The position numbers were made by a program, and so were the translations under genes. From NCBI GenBank assembly GCA_028817775.1, contig JAPPOW010000042.1, positions 8,692 through 19,909 of the forward strand: a stretch of 11,218 bases of DNA, given 5' to 3'. This DNA is from Candidatus Melainabacteria bacterium. GTDB lineage: Bacteria; Cyanobacteriota; Vampirovibrionia; LMEP-6097. Positions 5,603 through 11,218 of the stretch are shown in pieces. Each line of letters begins with the position of its first letter. The first letter of the stretch is position 1. Under the pieces are notes generated by a model. That model worked only from the letters and a program-made list of their open reading frames with translations, was not told the DNA's origin and searched no databases.

Positions 5603-7438
5603 ATGGCAAATATTTTAATAGCTAGGGAATTTGAAAAGAGTAGTTTCTTTGAGGCATTTGGTAAACAACTAGGCAGCATCAGAAGGTCAGGTGCTAGTAG
5701 TAAATTTGACCGTGAAAATGAAAGAGTGAACCGTCCTATAGTTAAGCGAGCCTTGCTTAACAAGTTCAAAGATGCTCTTTATCAAAATGAAGATTTCCCA
5801 ACCTTATTAAGTCGACGAATAGGCAAAGACGATTTCGAACTCTTGGATAGGGAGCGAAATAAAAATGATGATTTATTTTTCTTGACTTTGAGACGATACG
5901 CTGATGATGTAGAAGCTGTAATTAATGAAGTTTTTGCTCAAAGATTTGATCTCAAGTCAGTACTAGACTTTATTAGATTTAGTGAGGATAGATTTTATGA
6001 TGCCCTGGAGCCTCAAATCTCAGTCCCTGCTTTAGTCTTTGAAGATCTCAATACCCAAATTAGGCAACTAAGTAAATACTTTGATGAGTTTGTGAAACAA
6101 CCAATACCAAGAGTAATAAGTGTTGGTATCAACAGTTTGGTTCGTTCTGTCAAAGATGCCAAAGATCTAATTGGAGATGCTGCAAGCCCATTGCTTGATA
6201 TGCTCGAAGCTCAATTAGTTCAAATTACCAAGATTACATTTGGTCTAGCTCTCTACTGGCATAAGAAGAACAATGTACCTGGATTTAACCAAAGACGGGA
6301 GGAATTTGTCAAAGCTTATGCCGCAAGTGAAATCCCTGAAAGGGATCCCGATCTTGACCGCAAAGAATTAGACATAGCTCCCGTCACCTTTAATCAATTG
6401 TTTGCGATTATTACCAGAGGAGATTTATCAACTGTTGATTTCTTTGCTGGTTCAGCTTCTTCCGACAAACAAACTAGCAAGTTTATTGAAAATATCGACT
6501 ATGATATTGATACTCTTAGATATTGGAGACAGACTGATCCTAAGAAATACAAAAATCTTTTAAAGCAATTTAACGCTGCATTTAATAATTTTGTACTCTA
6601 TTTACCATTTGCCACAATGGGTAAGACAGGGGAATTGCGGACTATCCCTGAGCATGACGCTAATACTTTGTATCCAGTTGGACTAAATGTACAAGACAAT
6701 AGTGATCTTTTCTGTGCTCTTAAATTCTATCAAGCAGAAATAGCAGCTTACCTAGCCCAAGAAGGTCATACCGATATAGACCTTGATGCCATATTTAATT
6801 TTATATTTTTCGAGTGCCGCCCTAGTGACGATACAGCAGGAATTCGTATTAAAGCAAGGTTGAACAAAGCTTGTTTTGAAACTATGGATAGACAGATAGA
6901 TACGGTGCTTGCTTTAATTAAGGAACAAGAACAGCCTCAACATTTACCACAACATATCGCTCTTTTCTCTCAGCAAGTTGCAGCTATGTGTAAACCAGCT
7001 TTTTGTAAGCCTGAGCAATTAGCTGATGATCCATTGAGGGGATTTCTTCATGATGCAAGTAAACGCTTTCTAAGAATTTTCCTCTTGGCTGAAATTCACA
7101 AATCTAATGCTGGTTTCAATTCCTTATCCATTCAACAATTTATCAAACGCAATATGGCTAATGATGAACTCTTGGGATATCATAGACAGGCTCTCCGCAA
7201 AAAGCTTGGTCTGAAGACTGCTACGATGAACGCCATATATCACTATATTAAACCTGGGCCACCTCACCCAGATAGCTGCTTAATCATGAACAACAATGCA
7301 AAGCAAAGCCCTACAGAAAGACCAGCTTCAACTGCAGTAGATGGCTTTGCTGCAATACCTGATCATATTAGAGCTAGAGCCAGAGACATAAGTTTCCAAG
7401 GTTTCGTTGAGTCACAGGAGTGGACTCTTGACGATTAG
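5603..7438 (+). CDS. hypothetical protein, 611 aa
   Basis: I do not recognise this protein. The ATG at 5603 follows a weak purine tract (AAAGAAGA) and a good extended -10 promoter, and the frame is open for 611 codons. No signal peptide or obvious membrane helix is present. The composition is rich in Phe, Leu, Asp and Arg, with a basic N-terminal segment (GSIRRSGASSKFDRENERVNR, about 24-44), many Asp/Phe-rich helical stretches through residue 540, and a disordered Pro/Ser/Asn-rich tail from about residue 555 (KPGPPHPDS...SPTERPAST). A cysteine pair lies near residue 460 (MCKPAFCKPE); no full metal-binding set is evident. It stands alone between the tRNA-Leu region and a secreted-protein gene 88 bases downstream. 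It could be a structural, regulatory or effector-type protein of this lineage, but nothing in the sequence decides. Confidence 0.75.
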   Translation: MANILIAREFEKSSFFEAFGKQLGSIRRSGASSKFDRENERVNRPIVKRALLNKFKDALYQNEDFPTLLSRRIGKDDFELLDRERNKNDDLFFLTLRRYADDVEAVINEVFAQRFDLKSVLDFIRFSEDRFYDALEPQISVPALVFEDLNTQIRQLSKYFDEFVKQPIPRVISVGINSLVRSVKDAKDLIGDAASPLLDMLEAQLVQITKITFGLALYWHKKNNVPGFNQRREEFVKAYAASEIPERDPDLDRKELDIAPVTFNQLFAIITRGDLSTVDFFAGSASSDKQTSKFIENIDYDIDTLRYWRQTDPKKYKNLLKQFNAAFNNFVLYLPFATMGKTGELRTIPEHDANTLYPVGLNVQDNSDLFCALKFYQAEIAAYLAQEGHTDIDLDAIFNFIFFECRPSDDTAGIRIKARLNKACFETMDRQIDTVLALIKEQEQPQHLPQHIALFSQQVAAMCKPAFCKPEQLADDPLRGFLHDASKRFLRIFLLAEIHKSNAGFNSLSIQQFIKRNMANDELLGYHRQALRKKLGLKTATMNAIYHYIKPGPPHPDSCLIMNNNAKQSPTERPASTAVDGFAAIPDHIRARARDISFQGFVESQEWTLDD

Positions 7439-7526
7439 CTATATAGTAGAGCTTCCTAGCTAGAGCGCTTGGTATAGGGGGTTTCAGGCTGTTTAGCGAT
7501 AAGCCAAACAACCGATATCTATTTCT

Positions 7527-8534
7527 ATGGATCTCAGGAGCCTGGTAATTTTATTTATCTGCTCAATCATGTTCACTACCGGCACTAGCTTGGCCAGTGA
7601 ACCTGTTTCTGCAGAGCCCCAAATTGACCCAAGGTCAACGGCTAAATATTCTCAAATTAGTAAAATCGACAGAGCTATAAATCCTGCTCAAGAAATTGAA
7701 ACTAATAAAGTTTGGCAAGCACTTGATACTGCAATGCAAAACTACTTGCAAGATATGCACTACTGCGGTCACCAAAGCAATCAAGAGTATCACAACGAAC
7801 TGCTCGGCAAGGATTGGGTCATCTACGCTTCATCACATATCAATCCACGGATGAGACGCCTATGTAAAGTTTCTGTGCACACCTTACACGAAGCAAGTGA
7901 GATTTCTCACGATGATATCTACGCCACAAAATATCTTAGTGACTATGACCTTGACTACTATATGGATCCTAGCAACGAGCGCATCATTGGTATGACACGT
8001 GATTCACAACTAGGCTTCGTTGAAGTATTAGAAACTTATACCGCTGAAGGCTTTAGAACCAAAGTTCAAATTGATTCTGAGTGTACAAGCAAATACGAAA
8101 AATTTGACGGGCATGGTTGGCTTGAAACCAAATCCAAACACCAAGAGCTAAGCCGCAAACTTGATGAATATTTAATCGATGTAATTATTGCTGGCAAAGC
8201 TGAAACTGTAGCCAGACCAGAAGATCATTATTCAATCTCACACTACCAGCAAGAGCAAAAAGAATTAGAAATCAAACAAGATCAAATAATGGAAGCCAGG
8301 TTGATTTATCCAGCAGAAGCCAATAAACATGTTCAGTTTGAAGTCGGACCTTATCAATGGTTCAATCAAAACTATATTCCGCATGAAGACAATTCTGATC
8401 AAGTAATTCAATACTCTGAAGAAGACTTCAGCCTTATTAACTCTTTTTATGGAGCCAGCCACTTTATCAAAACAAATCCCTGCAGCCCTAATTTCAAGAA
8501 CCTGAAACAAAAGCTTGATACTCTACTCAATTAA
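7527..8534 (+). CDS. secreted hypothetical protein with four cysteines, 335 aa
   Basis: I do not recognise the mature domain. The N-terminus is a Sec signal peptide: a short charged start (MDLR), a hydrophobic core (SLVILFICSIMFTTG) and a likely signal peptidase I site after SLA (residue 23), so the protein probably acts in the periplasm or outside. The signal peptide supports the ATG at 7527, although no Shine-Dalgarno sequence is visible. The mature part has four cysteines (about 80, 113, 186 and 319), which could form two disulfides. It is rich in His, Tyr, Asp and Glu, has an acidic Tyr/Asp cluster (SDYDLDYYMDPSNE, about 138-151) and a charged helical region (EQKELEIKQDQ, about 243-253). 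It is not a lipoprotein, as no Cys follows the cleavage site. The decarboxylase gene starts 40 bases downstream with what looks like its own -10 box. Confidence 0.75.
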   Translation: MDLRSLVILFICSIMFTTGTSLASEPVSAEPQIDPRSTAKYSQISKIDRAINPAQEIETNKVWQALDTAMQNYLQDMHYCGHQSNQEYHNELLGKDWVIYASSHINPRMRRLCKVSVHTLHEASEISHDDIYATKYLSDYDLDYYMDPSNERIIGMTRDSQLGFVEVLETYTAEGFRTKVQIDSECTSKYEKFDGHGWLETKSKHQELSRKLDEYLIDVIIAGKAETVARPEDHYSISHYQQEQKELEIKQDQIMEARLIYPAEANKHVQFEVGPYQWFNQNYIPHEDNSDQVIQYSEEDFSLINSFYGASHFIKTNPCSPNFKNLKQKLDTLLN

Positions 8535-8557
8535 GGCTTATCATTGGGTCATTGGGG

Positions 8558-8563
8558 TACAAT
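8558..8563 (+). promoter_or_regulatory. -10 box close to the decarboxylase start
   Basis: TACAAT is a good -10 match only 11 bases before the ATG at 8575, so transcription would begin about 4-6 bases before the start codon. No convincing -35 box is seen. If used, the mRNA is nearly leaderless. Confidence 0.4.
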
Positions 8564-8574
8564 AGTAATAGCTC

Positions 8575-10311
8575 ATGAAATATAGAGAACTAGCATTGGA
8601 TGACGATTTTAGTCTCAATCCAGAGTATCAGGCAAAGCTTGATGTAATTGAAAATGGTGGACTCAACGGTGAAATGATCGATGAGACCCATCACTTCGAC
8701 CAGTTCTTTCCTAGTTTAGAAAAATTCCTGCGCAAGGCAGTTGAATATTCGCAAAATCCAAACAAGACAGTCAACATGAACTACCTTGACTATGGAATTC
8801 ATGTGCCTGATGAACTTGGAGTCGAACAAGAAGCTATCGACTACGTCTTGCCATTCTATAATTCTATTGATAGCCGGACTGGACTTGATTGGCGCAATGT
8901 TATGCCGATCACTTTGCTGCCTGCTGTACTCGGTGCACTGGGTGCAGTCATTGTTAACCCCAACCTAGTTACTTCTAAGTACGGCAAACGCGCTAATGAA
9001 CTGGAGTTACGGGTTGTTAAGTCACTCGCTAAAATCCTAGGTTTCAAGGATATTGCCAAAGCTGGTGGGCTCTCACTGGAAGGTGGTACCAAAGGTAATA
9101 TGTACGGTTATATCTTTGGGCTGCGCAAAGCCTTCCCGCAGATCAAAGAAACTGGTTTGATGGATCTCAAACAAAAGTTTTTGTTCATTAATTCTCAAGC
9201 TGGACATTTTTCTAATTTCACCAACCTTGCTGCAATTGGTGTTGGTCGTCAAAATTCTATTCGTATTCCTTGTAATAGTAGTGCCACTATCAATATAGAA
9301 AAACTACGTGAGACTCTTGGAAATTGTATGGAAAACGGCATCGTGGTGCCAACAGTCTTGGTTACAGTAGGTACCACTGACGCCTGTGCTATTGACGATG
9401 TCAAAGCTGTTAGAGAGGTCATAGACCAAGTTTCAGCCAAATTTCCTGAGATGCACAAACCACATCTGCATATTGATGCAGCAATTGGCTGGGCTTTTGC
9501 TTTCTTCAATGACTATGATTGCAAAACTAATCCTTTGCACTTCACCGAATCATTTATTCACAAACTACCTGAAATTCAAAACAAAGTACGCCATCTCGGT
9601 TTGGCAGATTCAATCACTGTTGATGTTCACAAAACTGGTTTCACTCCATATAGTTGTAGTTTCTTGGTTGTTAAGAACAAAGAAGATTTTGAACACTTAA
9701 TGTGGGATGCTAGTGAGTTTAAGTATTTTGATCCAAGTGAAGCTAAGATTGCTCCGGTGCAATACTCCCTTGAGTGTACTCGTAGTAGTATTGGTATCTA
9801 CTCTGCTGCTATGGCTTTCAACACCCTTGGCATAGAGGGTTACCAAACTCTTTTGGGAGCTAGCTTACAATATTCTGATATGCTCAAGCATAAATTTATG
9901 AGCTTCCGTAATATCGGCGTGATCAATACTTCACTAGGTTTCACTACTTTGTTTAGACCTTATCCAAGTTTCGTCCAAAATGCTGAAGCACTACTAGAAC
10001 GTGAGGTCACCGACGAAAATTTCCAAAAGCAATCCAAGAGACTCTCTGAGTTTGTAGATGATTTTTATAAATTCTGGGAATTGCACAAAAAACCAGATAC
10101 GCCATTGCTTGATCACATCAAATCAGGTGCCTGGGGGCAATATGGAAATCATGATTACGAGCTTACTGCTTGGAAAGCCTACCTGCTAAATCCTCGCGCT
10201 GGTAGATATATCAAAGATTTTCTAGAAGAATTTCTAGCTCTGCGTAATGAATACGAGCGTCAATTGCCAGAAGAATACTTAGCTGAACTTAAGGTGATGC
10301 TGGAAGAATAA
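8575..10311 (+). CDS. pyridoxal-phosphate-dependent amino-acid decarboxylase (group II)
   Basis: A cytoplasmic fold-type I PLP enzyme expected to remove the alpha-carboxyl group of an amino acid as CO2. In order: GGTKGN (170-175) at the phosphate-binding site, SQAGHFSNF (207-215) with His211 expected to stack on the PLP ring, GTTDACAIDDV (266-276), HIDAA (299-303) with Asp301 binding the pyridine nitrogen, and DVHKTGFTPYS (350-360) with Lys353 as the Schiff-base lysine. ECTRSS (400-405) resembles the TRS-type loop of tyrosine-decarboxylase relatives. The 578-aa length is near bacterial tyrosine decarboxylases (about 620) and the PanP-type aspartate decarboxylases (about 540); the substrate (Tyr, Glu, Asp, His or another) cannot be read from the sequence. 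The start is fixed by an in-frame TAG two codons upstream and lacks a Shine-Dalgarno sequence. The SSS symporter gene downstream might supply substrate. Confidence 0.9.
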   Translation: MKYRELALDDDFSLNPEYQAKLDVIENGGLNGEMIDETHHFDQFFPSLEKFLRKAVEYSQNPNKTVNMNYLDYGIHVPDELGVEQEAIDYVLPFYNSIDSRTGLDWRNVMPITLLPAVLGALGAVIVNPNLVTSKYGKRANELELRVVKSLAKILGFKDIAKAGGLSLEGGTKGNMYGYIFGLRKAFPQIKETGLMDLKQKFLFINSQAGHFSNFTNLAAIGVGRQNSIRIPCNSSATINIEKLRETLGNCMENGIVVPTVLVTVGTTDACAIDDVKAVREVIDQVSAKFPEMHKPHLHIDAAIGWAFAFFNDYDCKTNPLHFTESFIHKLPEIQNKVRHLGLADSITVDVHKTGFTPYSCSFLVVKNKEDFEHLMWDASEFKYFDPSEAKIAPVQYSLECTRSSIGIYSAAMAFNTLGIEGYQTLLGASLQYSDMLKHKFMSFRNIGVINTSLGFTTLFRPYPSFVQNAEALLEREVTDENFQKQSKRLSEFVDDFYKFWELHKKPDTPLLDHIKSGAWGQYGNHDYELTAWKAYLLNPRAGRYIKDFLEEFLALRNEYERQLPEEYLAELKVMLEE

Positions 10312-10328
10312 AGGGTTTGCACCTATAA

Positions 10329-10352
10329 ATAAAGCTAAACTTGTGGCTTTAT
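10329..10352 (+). terminator. weak AT-rich hairpin after the decarboxylase
   Basis: ATAAAGC (10329-10335) pairs with GCTTTAT (10346-10352) around a 10-base loop. It is AT-rich and lacks a U-run. It could be a weak terminator or part of the control region of the next gene. Confidence 0.2.
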
Positions 10353-10367
10353 ATAGCAGTCACAGTC

Positions 10368-10373
10368 TATAAT
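10368..10373 (+). promoter_or_regulatory. consensus -10 box before the 10384 gene
   Basis: A perfect TATAAT ends 10 bases before the ATG at 10384. A TTGTGG box lies upstream, but with an over-long 21-base spacer. Transcription would start near 10380, inside or just after the GGGGG that would otherwise act as the Shine-Dalgarno sequence. Confidence 0.5.
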
Positions 10374-10383
10374 AGGGGGCAAT

Positions 10384-10923
10384 ATGAAATTAGTTAGAAA
10401 TTTAGCTTTAGCAACAAGTTTAATACCAGCAGCAGTAAGCAATGCTGGAGATGAAGAGGGCAAGTTTGTAAGACCAAGACCAGGTTCAGTGCCTGGAGCA
10501 ATAAGAAGGCAAACCGAAGAGCGTCCACCTAGTGCTACTATTCTTGGGCTTAGACCCGCCGAAGAGAAAACTCCTAGAGCAACAATAACTGGAGTACATG
10601 TCCCAGGAGAAGCTCGTATAGAAGTACCTGAAACTGTGAATAGGCCTAAAGCCAAAATTGCTCAGCCGCCAAAACTTGAAGATAGATTTGCACCAATTTA
10701 TGATCCACATGCTCAGATGAAACGGGATGAAGCCAATGGCGCCAGAATTGCCAGTAATGACGGTCCTGATTCTGAAGTTCAGCAAACTGGAAACTGGAGA
10801 CCAACCGAACCCTTGAGAGTCTTTCCTCCGCAAGATGCCAAGCCAAGCATACCTGGTCCGGCACCAGCACCTAAAGTTAGAGCCAACTTTACTGAAGGTG
10901 GACCTAGTGTCCCAAATAACTAA
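10384..10923 (+). CDS. small secreted proline-rich protein, 179 aa
   Basis: I do not recognise this protein. It opens with a Sec signal peptide: basic MKLVR, a hydrophobic stretch to residue 18, and a likely cleavage site after SNA (residue 21). The mature part is rich in Pro, Arg, Glu and Ala with almost no aromatic core, so it is probably extended or disordered in the periplasm or at the cell surface. It contains an imperfect tandem 15-residue repeat, PSATILGLRPAEEKT (49-63) followed by PRATITGVHVPGEAR (64-78), with a decayed third unit near RPKAKI (87-92). The C-terminal third is Pro/Ala-rich (PSIPGPAPAPK, about 154-164). GGGGG five bases before the ATG may serve as a ribosome binding site. 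Long reading frames on the other strand lack these features and are shadows. The symporter gene begins 19 bases after its stop, so the two may be cotranscribed. Confidence 0.75.
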   Translation: MKLVRNLALATSLIPAAVSNAGDEEGKFVRPRPGSVPGAIRRQTEERPPSATILGLRPAEEKTPRATITGVHVPGEARIEVPETVNRPKAKIAQPPKLEDRFAPIYDPHAQMKRDEANGARIASNDGPDSEVQQTGNWRPTEPLRVFPPQDAKPSIPGPAPAPKVRANFTEGGPSVPNN

Positions 10924-10942
10924 ACTGATATCATTTAGCTAG

Positions 10943-11218
10943 ATGCCTGCAAGCTTCAGCAATATTGATTATTTAATCGTACTTGGCTATTTTGCCTTGG
11001 TATTTATTGCTGGCTTTCTAATCAAACCAGCTAAAAAAATAGAAAACTATTTCCTTGCTGGGCGTAAACTCACACTGCCAATGTTTATAGCTACTTTGGT
11101 AACCACTTGGTACGGTAATTTCCTCAGTATGGGCGAGCTAGCTTACTCACAGGGATTAGTGATGTGGTTAACTCAAGGTTTCTTTTGGTATCTCGTCTAC
11201 TTCTTTGTAGCGTTTTTC
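10943..11218 (+). CDS. sodium/solute symporter (SSS family), N-terminal part
   Basis: The first 92 codons of a membrane transporter that runs off the right edge. SSS-family proteins couple Na+ (or H+) entry to uptake of amino acids, sugars, vitamins or organic acids, through 12-14 membrane helices in a LeuT-like fold. Visible here are helix 1 (YLIVLGYFALVFIAGFLI, about 10-27), the hallmark ENYFLAGRKLTLPMF (about 34-48), which in the family leads into the sodium-binding second helix (ATLVTTWYGN), and the start of another helix (QGFFWYLVYFFVAFF) at the edge. An in-frame TAG directly abuts the ATG, so this is the first start; no Shine-Dalgarno sequence is seen. The substrate cannot be judged from this part. 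Its nearness to the decarboxylase suggests an amino acid. Confidence 0.88.
   Translation, partial: MPASFSNIDYLIVLGYFALVFIAGFLIKPAKKIENYFLAGRKLTLPMFIATLVTTWYGNFLSMGELAYSQGLVMWLTQGFFWYLVYFFVAFF

Noticed and set aside
7439..7526. TTGGTA/TTTAGC promoter and TAGCTA repeats before the secreted-protein gene
   Set aside because: The -10 match is poor and the TAGCTA copies are short and common in AT-rich DNA.
10335..10870. Three minus-strand frames opposite the proline-rich gene
   Set aside because: The plus-strand frame has a signal peptide, a consensus -10 box and a GGGGG ribosome binding site; the opposite frames have none of these.

Overview
The window looks like a stretch of chromosome from a flagellated, AT-leaning bacterium (roughly 40% GC by eye). 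It carries housekeeping translation genes (ribosomal protein S2, elongation factor Ts, a leucine tRNA), a flagellar export chaperone of the FliJ type, a pyridoxal-phosphate amino-acid decarboxylase, and the start of a sodium/solute symporter. Between them lie several long proteins I do not recognise. The full-length EF-Ts (290 aa) argues against ordinary Cyanobacteria, whose EF-Ts is usually shorter. A little-cultured lineage such as the flagellated Melainabacteria/Vampirovibrionia or a similar candidate phylum would fit, but the sequence alone does not settle this and I hold it only as a weak guess. I see no insertion sequence, integrase, CRISPR array or phage module.

Layout. Positions 1-584 (minus) hold the N-terminal part of a Gln/Asn/Thr-rich, probably disordered protein that runs off the left edge. 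After a 154-bp divergent spacer come two unrecognised plus-strand genes (739-1524 and 1573-3069). The second converges on fliJ (minus, 3066-3527), and their stop codons overlap in a shared TTAA. fliJ diverges from rpsB-tsf (3667-5336), whose leader has an extended -10 promoter and a possible regulatory hairpin just before the ribosome binding site. A REP-like palindrome and tRNA-Leu(CAA) follow tsf (5341-5470). Next come a U-run, a GC-rich hairpin and an extended -10 promoter that serves an unrecognised 611-aa protein (5603-7438).

The right-hand third is more envelope- and metabolism-oriented. It holds a secreted four-cysteine protein (7527-8534), a group II PLP decarboxylase (8575-10311), a small secreted proline-rich protein (10384-10923), and the first 92 codons of an SSS-family symporter (10943 to the edge). 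A decarboxylase near a Na+/solute symporter suggests uptake and decarboxylation of an amino acid, but each gene seems to have its own start signals and the link is inferred.

Two threads run through the window. First, translation starts are mixed: rpsB and tsf have clear Shine-Dalgarno sequences, while four genes begin at or within two codons of an in-frame stop with no Shine-Dalgarno at all. One of these also has a -10-like box only 11 bases before its ATG, which suggests leaderless or near-leaderless mRNAs. Second, much of the coding sequence (739-3069, 5603-8534) belongs to proteins I cannot place. I did not find a convincing new multi-gene system; the best candidates for follow-up are listed under findings.
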